In this document: piece by piece, positions 12,726 to 25,665 of the stretch
Layout: the number at the start of each line of letters is the position of its first letter
Numbering within the stretch: position 1 is the first letter of the stretch
NCBI GenBank assembly: GCA_034440575.1
Contig: JAOTOL010001337.1
Span: forward strand, 62,001-126,000
From: Imbricaverruca yamaguchii
Lineage: Eukaryota; Arthropoda; Thecostraca; Neoverrucidae
Direction of reading: 5' to 3'
DNA length: 64,000 bases
Translations under genes and position numbers: made by a program
The notes under the pieces: generated by a model
What the model was told of the DNA's origin: nothing
The model's database searches: none
The model's input: the letters and a program-made list of their open reading frames with translations, nothing else

Positions 12726-13181
12726 CGTGCTACCAGACGCCATGACTTGTCTCAATAGAGTGATAGCCCAGTGGTGTGCGCCAACGACGGACATATGCGC
12801 CGCTTTTGTCCGTAGTTGAGCTATGCAGATCCGTGTCTGTCATCCAGAGTAGATAAGAAACCGACGGTGGTTTAAGTCGAGTCGTGCCTTGTCGTCTTTT
12901 TTCTCGTAAAGTTGTAAAGTCTGTGTCTTAATGACAAGAAAGCTACACTAAAGCCATAATAATACTACACTATATACTAAATATCATAAAGCTACACCAT
13001 ATTCCGTGCATGAACTAATAGGTGTGGGCGCACGTGACTTGAATGGCGGAGGGGCGCGTACACCTGGTGGCTACATTTTGACTTCAGATAGTCTGGTCTG
13101 GAAAGGGAGCCCATGCTTTTGTGAGACTCTGGGAATGGCACTGCACAATGAGCCAGCAGTCAGCGTGGCACCGGGGACGCT

Positions 13182-13432
13182 GCTCCGGCCATGCGGACTG
13201 CGCTGCAGAAGTTCCGCTCCGGCTATGCGGACTGCGCTGCAGAAGTTCCGCTCCGGCCATGCGGACTGCGCTGCAGAAGTTCCGCTCCGGCCATGCGGAC
13301 TGCGCTGCAGAAGTTCCGCTCCGGCTATGCGGACTGCGCTGCAGAAGTTCCCGCTATGCGACTGCGCTGCAGAAGTTCCGCTCCGGCTATGCGGACTGCG
13401 CTGCAGAAGTTCCGCTCCGGCTATGCGTACTG
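13182..13432. repeat. 34-bp minisatellite, about 7 copies
   Basis: The plus unit is GCTCCGGCTATGCGGACTGC followed by GCTGCAGAAGTTCC. On the minus strand each unit contains ttctgcag|CGCAGTCC, an acceptor-like string. One copy (13345-13365) is shortened. Confidence 0.93.
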
Positions 13433-16400
13433 CGCGGCCGGCCGGTGTGAAGCCAGCGGAGCGTGCGCACCAGTGACCTGATTATTGCGGTGACGTCACA
13501 GCGTCGAGGATGACGCCGAGCCTAACACTGCGGCACCCACGGCGGGACAACAGAATGACTGCCTGTGCAAGTCATTGAGCATAATGAAGAGAGTCGGTTC
13601 TGCCGGCTCGTCGCCGAGTTGATCGATTGCGGGTGCAAAACTACATGAACTGCATTGGCATCGAACCAGTGGCATTTCAGTTCATCCAGGACCGTATATA
13701 TTGCGCGCTCGATGCCACCGCCACAGCTGTGGGCTGGCGGCAGAGACGTTTGGGACGGAATCCTTGCATTGTATTCTGGCAATTTTTAGTTGATGGCATG
13801 TGGATGTGAGCAGTGTATCGGTTGTTCATCAGAAGCACGAAAAGACACATTGGGCAGAGGACAAATAAGTCAAACAATGCCAACGCATCAGTGTGAGACG
13901 ACCAAATTTCTGAAAATCGTTTGCTAAAAACATCGGTGGGCTTCCCCGAAGTGACCGTTACGCAAAATACACGCAAACAAAAAAGCGAACTTACAAGTGG
14001 AGCACTAGTCCCATATCACACCTGTGCAACATCATCGTAAAACCACTGCAGGATGAGATCCCGTTCGTCGTGTAGCACCGACATATGGCCACTCGTTCGA
14101 CCTCTCGCTTCCCCCGTGTGACGTTCTGCAGTTCATGCACTCGTGCACCAGCGCGCCGCCTCATCTCCACGACATGCACGCTCCTGCACTACATCGGCAG
14201 TCATCCTTGGCGAGCAGCCGCCCCGAAAGGCAGCCACAACTAGGCTGCAACTCATGAGCCACGGTCTCGCGCTGTCAGCCAAGCGCAGCCGCCGACCCAA
14301 GAAGTCGAGCGCGAAAACCGGCCAACCGCCGCGAAAACCTAGCGGTGCATCTCCGGTCGGGAGGCGCCCGCCGGTGGTTGTGCACGTGCGTGATGTTCGC
14401 ACCGGTGCGTTTCAAGCATCAGTGCCACCAGGGACGATTGCGGGCTGGCCTACTCACGGGCGTCCGGAGGAGATCCAGCGTGGAGACGTGCGTCATTGAA
14501 CCGGTGAACGACGGCTTGGAGGCACGACACACAGACTTTAATGGCGCGCTGATGTGTGATGCGGAAGGAACTGGAAATACAAACATGGTCAGGCAAGAAG
14601 CGGAGACGAGCGCAAAGCGACCTACAACGGGGGCGTTGACTCGCAACCATATCTATTTTAATTATTTTACGTGCCGTGATTGCCGTACATCATTGCGAAC
14701 GTCACATTACAACACAGATTCACAGTTGGTGCGTTGGTGTGTCCGCCCATTTCAACGAACTTTTTACCCCCTGATGTGCATTGCATGACTATGCTAGATC
14801 CAATACCTTTACGTACATCGGAGCATAACAAGCCATCATAGGCTTGCATTTCTGGCAATCGTTAAAGGTGAGAAAATACATGAATATAATGAGAGGGCCG
14901 ACACCGATTGGGTTCCAATGTGGCATATCAAATGGAATTATTCGAGGAGGTCGAATCAACATGGTCAGCAAAGGCCCCAAAGGTATGCAAATCGACACCA
15001 ATGTAAAACGCAGTGGCACCCAGTATGTACTTGTGGTCAAACGACATGACCCCGGTTTCCCACATTCCTACCGCTTTAGCTGCGTTATACTGTATCGCAT
15101 GTGCCGCACACACCATCAAATTGAAGCGTCTCCAAGCGTGCTCTAGCCGGTGAGGTAAACGGTCGCTAGCTTCCCTTCATAGGGAAAGCGTGTGTCTCCC
15201 ACACCGACATGTATTTCGTCGGAGATGGGTCACACAATAGGCAGACGACGGCCAACAACACGCTTGGGAAGCTTCACCATAAGGCTGCTGGGCGCGCTAG
15301 TTGTCGATCGCATCGAGGGTCACATGTTATGATCGACATGGTGTCCGTGGCAGTGTCCAAGTATGCCTATCTACGAAGTCACTTGATTGTTTTTTTTCCG
15401 ACAAAAGTTCAATGACGCCAATGTACCATTGTGAATTAAGCCTCTTTGATTTCTAGTGTTATGTAATCGTTCAGGATATTGCAACATTGGGGACGACATA
15501 TGATAGCAGCTCTCATATAATATACGCCAAACATAATTGACATAGAAATCTGGAGGAAAAGACGCAGATTTGGACTTGGGTCACAAAAGCAGCGTCTACA
15601 GCGACAGTTTTCCAAACTTCCGGTTGTGACACACCACGGACTGGCAGAGATAACTGAAGTCTCCGTACTGTCGAGATTCTATCGGTATCTATAGAGTCTC
15701 CACGATAAAAGTTCCATGGAGGTCGGTAAGGTCATCGACAGTTGTTAGTGCTTGTACGCTAAGCTATTTATTTTTAACAGCATCATTAAGAGTACGTATT
15801 TTGTTGTTGGAACCCACCCCGTGGTCCTGGTCAATAGTTTTGTTTCGGACGCTTCCAAAACGAGACCAACAATTTGACCTCAACTTGCCGTTGACCTATG
15901 TGTAAAAATGTAAAACTTCGCGCATCGTTAGGATGGCAGAATGTTGCGACAAATTGTGATAGTATATCTGCTATTGTGATAGCACAAGTAATGAACGATT
16001 GTTTAAAAAAAATCCTTCCGGATAATCACGTTTAAGTTACACTGGGAGGAAAGAAGAATACTAAAGCTGTGAATACTAAAACAAATAATACTAAAGGAAT
16101 AGAAGAATACTAAAACAAATGGACAAGGCTCGGCACCCACAGCTCCCTGGTCAGCACAACTCACAAGTTTAATGTTGCCAGCACTCTATTCGGAAAATCT
16201 ACCTGGGTCGCAGCAAACCCGTACGGGGTGGGTATGCGGGTAGTTGTTAACAAACTACACGAGCAAGGGTCACCTCATAGTGCATGAGTGCCGGCGTCTT
16301 GCTTCAAAGCCATCAGCGAAATAACTTTCGACGTCAGCGGGCTCATCAACTCTACATACGAGTATAAGCCGCCTTAACTTTAAGTAGCCAATCACGGTGT

Positions 16401-16490
16401 TCGCTAAGTACCATCTCGACCTGGCGAAAGGCGGCCGCCACTCGTCGCCGTGAATTGCTCATGAATTGTGAAGCATGGCCGAATGAATCG
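13433..16490. other. no confident gene; one basic open frame
   Basis: A plus-strand frame at 14143-14499 lies in CpG-rich DNA (about 14100-14510) and encodes a Lys/Arg/Pro-rich 118-codon sequence (KRSRRPKKSSAKTGQPPRKP). No start context, partner or family is evident. 14510-16490 shows only short frames and simple AT-rich sequence. Confidence 0.4.
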
Positions 16491-16494
16491 ATGG

Positions 16495-17015
16495 TCGCAA
16501 CGTACAACTACGTCCCGACCGGTGGTGATGTGTGGACAACGTACACAACGTACAACTACGTCCGACCGGTGGTGGTATGTGGACAACGTACACAACGTAC
16601 AACTACGTCCCGACTGATGGTGATGCATGGACAACGTACAACTACGTCACGACCGGTGGTGGTGCATGGACAACGTACAACTACGTCCCGACCGGTGGTG
16701 GTATGTGGACAACGTACAACTACGTCCTGACCGGTGGTGGTGTGTGGACAACGTACAACTACGTCCCGACTGATGGTGATGCATGGACAACGTACAACTA
16801 CGTCACGACCGGTGGTGGTGTGTGGACAACGTACAACTACGTCCCGACCGGTGGTGGTGCATGGACAACGTACAACTACGTCCTGACCGGTGGTGGTGTG
16901 TGGACAACGTACAACTACGTCACGACCGGTGGTGGTGTGTGGACAACGTACAACTACGTCCCGACAGGTGGTGGTGTGTGGACAACGTACAACTACGTCA
17001 CGACTGGGGGTGGCT
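16495..17015. repeat. 39-bp minisatellite, about 13 copies
   Basis: The unit is GTACAACTACGTCCCGACCG followed by GTGGTGGTGTGTGGACAAC; 39 is a multiple of 3, so frames stay open. The first two copies include an extra ACACAACGTA. Confidence 0.93.
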
Positions 17016-17179
17016 TGTGTTTTGCATAATTAGCTGCTTCCCGGCTGGTTTTGGCAGCGGTGGTTTGTGTTCAACGTCTCCGTGGCTTTACATATCAAGT
17101 TATCGGCAACAACGCTTTGCAAATGCAATTCCTTGGGCAGGACCATCGGCAAAGGCAGTGTTGGGTATTGTGTTGAATC

Positions 17180-17410
17180 ACACAAGCATACAACCATACA
17201 GCCATACAGCCGTAACACCATACAACCATACAGCCATACAGTCATACAACCATACAGCCATTCAGCCATACAGCCATACAGCCATACCGCCATACAACCA
17301 TACAGCCATACAGCCATACAACCATACAGCCATGCAGCCATACAGCCATACAGCCATGCCGCCATACAACCATACATCTATACAGTCATACGACTGTACA
17401 GCCATGCAAC
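17180..17410. repeat. CATACAGC/CATACAAC octamer array
   Basis: Units of 8 bp, CATACAGC and CATACAAC, with scattered CATGCAGC and CATACCGC. Confidence 0.9.
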
Positions 17411-17490
17411 CTTTGCTGTCTATCTTATTTTGAAGGGGGCATCGACCCCCCCCCCCCCTATGTTGGCTTTCCTCCCCTTAGCAAGTCGCA

Positions 17491-17911
<421 letters not shown>

Positions 17912-17912
<1 letters not shown>

Positions 17913-18100
17913 ATGTACCTAAAAAGAAGAATTTTGGGTTCTTTTCCGACGCACTGAACCATTAGGTTATATAGCGTCCCCAACCTCTCACAACGATTGG
18001 TCACGGATGGCCTCGGTGAATACCGAAGGATGTGAGATTCTAACCCACAATCTTTCGATCAAGATCCCGACTCCCTTCCGACTGAGCTACCGCGAAATCT
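17912..18100 (-). mobile_element. tRNA-derived SINE, minus strand
   Basis: Read on the minus strand, the head GCGGTAGCTCAGTCGG is a tRNA-type A box (18079-18090) and GGGTTAGAATC (18046-18036) a B box. A unique body and CAGTGCGTCGGAAAAGAAC follow; the latter resembles the tail of the plus-strand SINE at 43.4 kb. The pol III boxes would serve as an internal promoter. The cloverleaf is not intact, so it is not a tRNA gene. Confidence 0.7.
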
Positions 18101-18225
18101 TATGTATGTACCCATGCATATGCATGCATATCTGTGTGTGCATACATCGAAGCAATGCTGAGGTGGTACTGGCTGTTGACAGCGGCCGGTGCCGGCTTAC
18201 TGACCTGCCCTGACCTGCCACTGAC

Positions 18226-18348
18226 CTGCCCCAGGCACGTTGGGCAGACACACGCCCGGTTTGACCCGTGCCTCCAGGGCGCGCCTCTGGTTCAGCGCTC
18301 TCTCCACGGCAGCGAGACGCGGCGACACCTGTCGGGCACCACCAGCCT
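18226..18348 (-). CDS. CDKL2: CDKL2-like exon 9 (tail)
   Basis: It completes Glu453 and encodes 40 residues plus one base; AAVERALNQRRALEARV is likely a short charged helix. The acceptor tttcag ends at 18349, and the donor GGGCAG|gtcagt lies at 18225. The acceptor with the first dozen exon bases occurs a second time about 50 nt upstream, inside a TCCCAG hexamer array. The donor sequence ggcaggtcag is present three times in succession (18200-18230). No domain is recognised. The following exon would have to start in phase 1; no unambiguous one was seen, so the C-terminus of the protein is unknown. Confidence 0.6.
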
Positions 18349-18352
18349 CTGA

Positions 18353-19030
<678 letters not shown>

Positions 19031-19187
19031 GGGAGGGAGAGAGAGAGATGAGATATGGCGACAGGGTATTTGAGTCTGCCACACAATTTTGTTCCATGCC
19101 AATTCCTGGAACTAGCTCACTCGGAGTGTGCGGCGCCCGACCGTGACGTCCGAAAAATTGCCTACGCCGTGACGCAACCTCGCTGAC

Positions 19188-19357
19188 CTTGTCGGGCGCA
19201 TGGCCGCGGAGCGGTGACCTCCTGGCAGGTGACACAGGGCGTGCCCGGGGTAGCCTCCTTGGCCCGCCGAAGCACGCCCGGGGACCTGGAGCTGCCGGTG
19301 ACAGGCACGAGTACCTTGGCACGGTCTGTGCGGGGCAAGATGGGCGTCAGGCCGTCA
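19188..19357 (-). CDS. CDKL2: CDKL2-like exon 8 (tail)
   Basis: It completes Ser396 and encodes 56 residues plus one base (DGLTPILPRTDRAKV to APRPCARQ). No domain is recognised. Support comes from the phase match with exon 7's distal-acceptor frame, the acceptor tgttgtttcag ending at 19358, the donor ACAAG|gtcagc at 19187, and G/C-rich third positions. The first 11 nt of the exon plus its acceptor recur about 17 times in the array immediately upstream (19358-19878). The sequence is rich in Pro, Arg, Thr and Val with two Cys in CVTC. It could still be a chance open frame, but the double phase agreement with exons 7 and 9 argues against that. Confidence 0.65.
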
Positions 19358-19878
19358 CTGAAACAACACGTGACGGGTCAGGCTGTCACTGCAACACCAC
19401 GTGACCGGTCAGGCTGTCACTGCAACACCACGTGACGAATCAGGCTGTCACTGCAACACCACGTGACGGATCAGGCCGTCACTGAAACGATACGTGACCG
19501 GTCAAGCTGTCACTGCAACACCACGTGACGGATCAGGCTGTCACTGTAACACCACGTGACGGGTCAGGCCGTCACTGAAACAACACGTGACGGGTCAGGC
19601 TGTCACTGAAACAACACGTGACCGGTCAGGCTGTCACTGCAACACCACGTGACGGATCAGGCCGTCACTGAAACAACACGTGACCGGTCAGGCTGTCACT
19701 GCAACACCACGTGACGGATCAGGCTGTCACTGTAGCACCACGTGACGGATCAGGCTGTCACTGTAACACCACGTGACGTATCAGGCTGTCACTGTAGCAC
19801 CACGTGACGGATCAGGCTGTCACTGCAACACCACGTAACAGGTCAGGCTGTCACTGCAACGCCACGTGACGGATCAGC
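19345..19878. repeat. 31-bp minisatellite carrying the exon 8 acceptor, about 17 copies
   Basis: On the minus strand each unit reads CACGTGTTGTTTCAG|TGAC or the variant with GTTGCAG|TGAC, then GGCCTGACCCGT or AGCCTGATCCGT. The lowest-coordinate copy is the real acceptor and first 11 nt of exon 8; the rest fill intron 7. Confidence 0.95.
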
Positions 19879-20633
19879 TCCGGTGGCACAGTAGGTCGGT
19901 CAGCGTGGGGCGGAGTGCAGTCAGAGGCCAATTTCACTAACACCACAAACTGTGTGCTCACGCCGAAGTTGGTGTGAATACGCCTTTGGAAAATCTTCCG
20001 ACATTATTACTCGCACATTTTTCATATCAAGAAGGTATCTAAGTCGCTGTCAGCTCACTGCCAGTCGGCTGCTGGTGACTTAAATATGAAGCATGATTAC
20101 ACAATGTTAATGAAATGCACCTTATTGAATTATATACCATTGAATATAAATACGTAAAGGTGCATTCACGCCCAATTCGGTGTGATTACATCGCTTGTGA
20201 TGTGATATTGTTCTCAGCCTGTCACTGCAACACCATTGGTGATAATGCACCACCAGCTGTCTCGTTGGGTGGTGATGTGGCGGCTGAGCTCCGGTGTGGA
20301 CGATGAGACGGTAACATTTGTGGAATGCGCGGCATCAACATTCACAGTATGTCGGGGAGACGATTTTGACTATCGATGCTTTTTATATGAGGTAGCTCCT
20401 GAACTGTCCACAGCATCGTTTTGAAATTTGGCACACCTTGCATCCTTTGTGAAGATTACGACAAGACATTGTAATCTAGGCTGTTTTCCGTGCTGGCACA
20501 TACCACCTACATATCGTCGCCCGTGCCTTAGCGGCATTCCCTGCATAGCGGTATTCCCTAGCGGTATTCCCTTGCCTCCCTTGCGCCATTTCCCCGTGTC
20601 TGACCAGCCACATCACGTCCAGCATCCACTCAC

Positions 20634-20902
20634 CTGTTGGGCCCCGGTATGCCCGGTATGCCCGGTATGCCCGGTATGCCCGGTATGCCCGGGATGCCCC
20701 AGCCGGCGAGCGGGTCCTTGACCCAGCCGTGGCCGGGGGCCGCCGGCGGCGGGGGCGGGGCGTCGCCGCTCATTGGCGGCACCTGGTGCGGGGGCGGGGC
20801 CTGCGGGTCGGCTCGACTCTCGAGCCCCGCTGGATCTGGCTGGAGAGAGCCGTCTCGCCGCTGGGAGGCCACCAGGCGAGCCACAGATATCCGCGCCTGA
20901 CT
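20634..20902 (-). CDS. CDKL2: CDKL2-like exon 7 (low-complexity tail), two possible acceptors
   Basis: It encodes residues 307-395 plus two bases if the acceptor at 20903 is used. A very good pyrimidine tract (tactttttcttctccg) ends in two AGs 4 nt apart (exon start 20906 or 20902). The distal choice gives a frame with G/C-rich third positions like exons 1-6, the segment GHGWVKDPLAGWGIPG, and smooth entry into exon 8. The proximal choice also stays open to the donor (273 nt) but meets TGA as the first codon of exon 8. The final part carries five to six 9-bp repeats encoding GIP. The donor is CAACAG|gtgagt at 20633. The product has no recognised domain and is a proline-rich, probably disordered tail. 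Confidence 0.7.
20647..20695. repeat. 9-bp coding repeat in exon 7
   Basis: Five to six units of CCCGGTATG (plus strand), coding GIP on the minus strand, ending 13 nt before the donor. Confidence 0.9.
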
Positions 20903-21319
20903 CTGCCTGCTCGGAGAAGAAAAAGTACACGCTTGAGATGGCTCGCCTGGTTCACCACATGAGTGGATGAATCCCGCACTATCTGTGACGTTATGCCCCG
21001 AGCCGTTGAGTGTAGGCAATAATCGGTTGATGAGTAATTCAACCAACCACATGTTCCCATTGTGGACTCCCTGTTTTGGTCAGTCAACACATAGAGTGAG
21101 TTTCGTAGATAATGTTGTGTCGCATGTAAACTGTTCCAACATTTGCATCATCTCAACAGAGTCGATGTTGATGTCATTATATGCTAGCACTGGCCGTTTA
21201 TGCCTGTGCATAGATGATTGATGTCATTATAAAATTATGCTGATGCAGCAAAAAGAAGCACTCAAGACATAAATCGTGAATTTCGCAATCCCTCAGGACT
21301 TAACGATTCTGGTTCCTGG

Positions 21320-21545
21320 ATTTTGAGTCCTTGCTGCTGGGCTCGGGGCTCTGGATTCCGGATCCTGGATTCTGGATCCTGGATCCTAGATTCTGGATCC
21401 TCGATTCTGTGTTCTGGGCTCTGGGTCCTGAGTTCTGTGCCATGCGCTCTGGGTTCTGGGTCTTGGATGTGAGTTCTGGGCTCTGGGTTCTGGGTTCTGG
21501 GTTCTGGGTTCTGGGTTCTGGGTTCTCGGTTCTGGGTCGCAGGCT
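21320..21545. repeat. 7-bp GGTTCTG / GGATCCT array
   Basis: Units TTCTGGG and TTCTGGATCC in intron 6; the minus-strand PRTQNPE frame (21262-21825) is a by-product. Confidence 0.9.
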
Positions 21546-22031
21546 CCATCCATTCCCGGAGTTTACAACGAAGGACCATACCCTGAGGTAATAACATTCG
21601 TCTGACTGCGATACTGAACATAACAGGGGATGTTATGTGGACACATTTCCATACAGACCTGTATGGCGAGGCCTTCAAAGAGTCGTGGACTTCTTTTTCT
21701 TTCTTGGCTTCGCTTCCACATTGGTTTTCTTTGTTCGGCGTTAGCTTGTTGCTCTTTCGCTTCTTACCTATAAAGAGGCTGCCAAACTTTCGACCCAGCG
21801 AGTTCGATGAAAACTCCTGAAACATAATATATTGTAGTTGCCGTATATTTCAAGTACACGGAAATTGGTGATGAGAAGAAATGTACACCTCACAAAAAGG
21901 GCACTTAAACGCCCGGATATAAATACCCCGTTTACATGAGCAGCAAACCTTCCAAATACAATGCGATTAGGAAACCTAGCCAAAAAATGTTCTTGTAAAC
22001 GGACTTTTGCGCAGCAAAGGACGCGGCTAGC

Positions 22032-22873
22032 TTAACCCGCGCCGTCATTTCGATCAGATCTTCCCACCTCGTCTCGGGGGGGGGGGGGTTGAAGACCCCC
22101 CTTTAAATCCAAACTAAATGTCGCACGAAAACGAAAGAAGCGTCATCTGAAAGGGCTCGACGAGTAGGGTTCAGATCCACCCTCCAAAACAATTTCCCCC
22201 CAAAAGTGACATCACCAGGGGGCTAGATTTCCACTACTTTTCACGGCTTACATTATATTTTTGACTCTGGGGAATTCATTTTGGGGGATATATGAAAAAC
22301 AAAATTTATTTGGAATGAGAAAAGGACAGCGAAATCGACCAGGGCTATAATTTTTTGACCTCACCACCCATTTTTTTAATTTAAACATTTTATGTTTTCA
22401 ATTTTTCTTTAATTTTCCTTTTGCAATGGGTAGATCAGACCGAGAAACGTTGTTGGAAGTCAACTTGCTCTAGTAAAAAATGCATACTTTAGCCAGAATC
22501 CTGCATTTGAACCGCAATTTGGCAAATACTTAAAAGCTATATGTAGTCAAAAACTAAAAAAAATGAAAAATTCCACTTCTACGTTTTATTGCATACGTAA
22601 AGGTAAGCAAACGCTGAACGTTTCAGTAAATTATCTGTATCCGTTAAAGCGTGACGACTGGTTTACCTTTTTTGGAGGTGACTTCACTTGACCTTGACTA
22701 ACTCATTGACCCTAGATGACCTGATCTAAAACTTTTGAATCAGCATGTCAAATTGATGCGGGAAGAGGTGTGCCAAATTTGGGTGCGCTGCCTCGTGCTG
22801 TTCGTCCGCTATCCGCGAAAAAACCTGAGGGGGCGGTTGAAGACCCCCCCCCCCCCGAGACGGGACGGGTTAA
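22032..22873 (+). mobile_element. TTAA-flanked MITE family 1, full copy B
   Basis: It begins TTAACCCGCGCCGTC and ends GAGACGGGACGGGTTAA, inverted complements of each other apart from a short insert near the left end, followed inward by G-runs and C-runs with TTGAAGACCCCC. TTAA at both ends with CCC next to it is what piggyBac-type elements leave. The 840-bp interior encodes nothing, so it would be a non-autonomous copy. It lies in intron 6. Confidence 0.7.
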
Positions 22874-24250
22874 TGCAAACTTACACTTGGGTAGGTGGAA
22901 GTTTGCGATTAGCGCCAATCATGAACAAATAACGGTACGGCTGAAAGGAGAATTACATTTTTTAGGCTGTTCTCTGCTAAGCTTTCAGTAAATATGTGGT
23001 AATTATGAAAACTAAACGTATCGCTAGTTATGAAATACAGAAATCAGACATGCAACGGCTAAAATAGACGCTGAGACGTCACGTTATTAGTGAATGCCCC
23101 AACCGTGAGTTTTACGACGTGTCGGAATGTTCAACTTCTTGCGAATTTGTGACAGCGTTTTGGTTTTGCTGATTTATCTCTTGGCTTGCGTAATGAACCT
23201 GATTTACCCTGTTTATCTAACTATTACACAGCCTGGAACAAGGTCGTCTGAAACAATGCATCATTACGTGGTCTGGAACCTATACTATACAACATAGTCT
23301 GGCCTGGAAACAATGCATCGTTTGATTCACGAAGAAGAAAGGGCTATGTCGTCATCGACAACGTGTCAACGGCTACGTGAATCCTTCGAATTCACAGATT
23401 CCCCGTATCTCCCAACAACCTCAAACTGCGTGGATTATTGATTATACGTTGCGGCTGTGTGCGCCGTTGCTCGAAGCAGGTGCGTCAGAAGCGCAAAAAT
23501 GCGCAAAATATTCGGAACTTTTCACCACATTACGTTAGCCTTTAAATCGCAAAAATCCCATAAGGTGGCTGCTTTACTCTTGTAAACGGGCCGCGCGAGC
23601 GCAACTTTTGCGAATCGGCCAGATCGGAAGTTTGCGGCTGACCTGCTTATGTAAACGGGGTAGCTGGCGGACCGAGATCAGGCGCGCACCCAGGATTTGT
23701 CCATGGGGGGGGGGGCCCGCACCGAAAAGGGCACTTGACCGGCTCCAAAAAGGCACTTTGCGGTCCGGGGCACACTGGAATGTTTGTTGACCGGGGGTGG
23801 GCGTGCAAAAAAAATCGCCGAAAGGGTAGTTTGGGGCCGAAAGAGCACCTTTGGCACAGGCGGGGCACATCAGGCAGGTGATTTTTGGGTTGATTTGAGG
23901 CATTCCGGCCAAGAGGGTACTTTTCGATCAAAATGGCACTTTTGTCTCATGGGGGGGGGGGGCGAGCCCCCTGGGCCCCCCTCTCCGGTGCGCCTATGGC
24001 CGAGATGCAGTGCTGCTCGGTACGTTGGCACCCGGTAACATACAGCACAGAACGTTCATCCCATGCTACCTCCATGCATCGATATACCACATGTGTACTG
24101 CACTACCAGTCTACACATCATCATGCCACGGACGGGCAGGTGCTATCGCCGGCTTGGTAAAGTGATAAAACACCCGTATGGTCAGTCGCCTGGGCCTGAC
24201 TTTACTGACTACTCGTTCCCGACATGTATGCATATATGGTACGCAGGCTT
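22874..24250. other. intron 6 sequence with a further G-run repeat
   Basis: 22880-23680 shows nothing recognisable. At 23690-24000 an interspersed-repeat-like block has a G-run at each end (CATGGGGGGGGGGGG) and ends CTCTCCGGTGCGCCTATGGC, similar to the right-hand text of MITE family 2; its termini were not resolved. Confidence 0.4.
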
Positions 24251-24399
24251 GTCATGATTGTATTGAGGACATATGGAAATAGCAGATGGGGATATGATAA
24301 AGGAAAACCATCCCGGGTGTGTGTGTGTCACTCGTCAATGCACCTTCACTAGATGTACGCGACATGCCCCACGGACTTTACAACTGAACAGCATGGCCT

Positions 24400-24580
24400 A
24401 CGGACTATTGAACTGCACAACACTCCCAACGCTGCACAAATGCACAACACGCCCACTGAACTATTGTAGTGTACAACACTCCCAACACTGCACAAATGCA
24501 CAACACGCCCAACGCACACAAATGCACAACATGCTCTACGCTGTACAAGCGCACAACACGCCCACGAGCTGTTCAAATCT
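24400..24580. repeat. CACAACACGCCCA-type short repeats
   Basis: Irregular copies of GCACAACACGCCCA and TGCACAAATGCACAACA in the intron downstream of exon 6. Confidence 0.6.
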
Positions 24581-24658
24581 TAAAGCACGAAAAAGTTTTG
24601 GTTACAGTGGGGTGCGAACCCGAGCAGTGTGCGAGGCGAGCCGGCGGCGGCGGCTCAC

Positions 24659-24781
24659 CTGTTGGATCTTGCGCCGCATGTCGGGCACGAAGCGCTGCGG
24701 GAACTGGTCGTGCGTGAAGTAGGCGTTCTGCAGCAGCTCGCGGCAGCTCGGTCGCTGCACGGGATCCATTTCCAGACAGTC
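24659..24781 (-). CDS. CDKL2: CDKL2-like kinase exon 6 (end of kinase domain)
   Basis: It encodes residues 266-306, exactly 41 codons, phase 0 at both ends. DCLEMDPVQRPSCRELL is the conserved CLxxDPxxRP segment closing the kinase C-lobe (Arg275 is the invariant Arg of subdomain XI). YFTHDQFPQRF follows, as in the CDKL2/CDKL3 group. The acceptor gcgcag at 24787-24782 has a weak pyrimidine tract; further upstream lies an 0.85-kb pyrimidine-rich (CTGTT/CTGTCTG) array. The donor is CAACAG|gtgagc at 24658. Two other frames are open across this exon and the array, but only this one gives kinase sequence. Confidence 0.92.
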
Positions 24782-24814
24782 CTGCGCATGGTCCGGCTGT
24801 CAGCTGTCGCACCA

Positions 24815-25665
24815 GAACAGAACAGAACAGAACAGACAGAACAGAACAGAGACAGAACAGAACAGACAGAACAGAACAGAACAGACAGAACAGAACAGAC
24901 AGAACAGAACAGACAGAACAGAACAGACAGAACAGACAGAACAGAACAGACAGAACAGACAGAACAGAGACAGAACAGAACAGACAGAACAGACAGAACA
25001 GAACAGAACAGAGACAGAACACAGACAGAACAGAACAGACAGAACAGAACAGAGACAGAACAGAACATACAGAACAGAACAGAACAGACAGAACAGACAG
25101 AACAGAACAGAACAGACAGAACAGAACAGACAGAACAGAACAGAACAGACAGAACAGACAGAACAGAGACAGAACAGAACAGACAGAACAGAACAGAACA
25201 GAGACAGAACAGAACAGAGACAGAACAGAACAGACAGAACAGAACAGAACAGAGACAGAACACATACAGAACAGAACAGACAGAATAGAACAGAGACAGA
25301 ACAGAACAGAACAGACAGAACAGAACAGACAGAACAGAACAGACAGAACAGAACAGACAGAACAGAACAGACAGAACAGAACAGACAGAACAGAACAGAC
25401 AGAACAGAACAGACAGAACAGAACAGACAGAACAGAACAGACAGAACAGAACAGACAGAACAGAACAGACAGAACAGAACAGACAGAACAGAACAGACAG
25501 AACAGAACAAACAGAACAGAACAGACAGAACAGAACAGACAGAACAGAACAAACAGAACAGAACAAACAGAACAGAACAGACAGAACAGAACAGACAGAA
25601 CAGAACAGACAGAACAGAACAGACAGAACAGAACAAACAGAACAGAACAAACAGAACAGAACTAG
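24815..25665. repeat. ACAGAACAG/GACAGAACAG array
   Basis: Mixed 5-, 9- and 14-bp units (CAGAA, GACAGAACA). It becomes a regular 14-bp repeat after 25300 and ends 34 nt upstream of the exon 6 acceptor. The minus strand is CT-rich. Confidence 0.95.

Noticed and set aside
16404..16480. Donor-like CGCCAG|gtcgag on the minus strand as the end of a CDKL tail exon
   Set aside because: No convincing acceptor or phase-1 frame upstream of it next to the 39-bp array.
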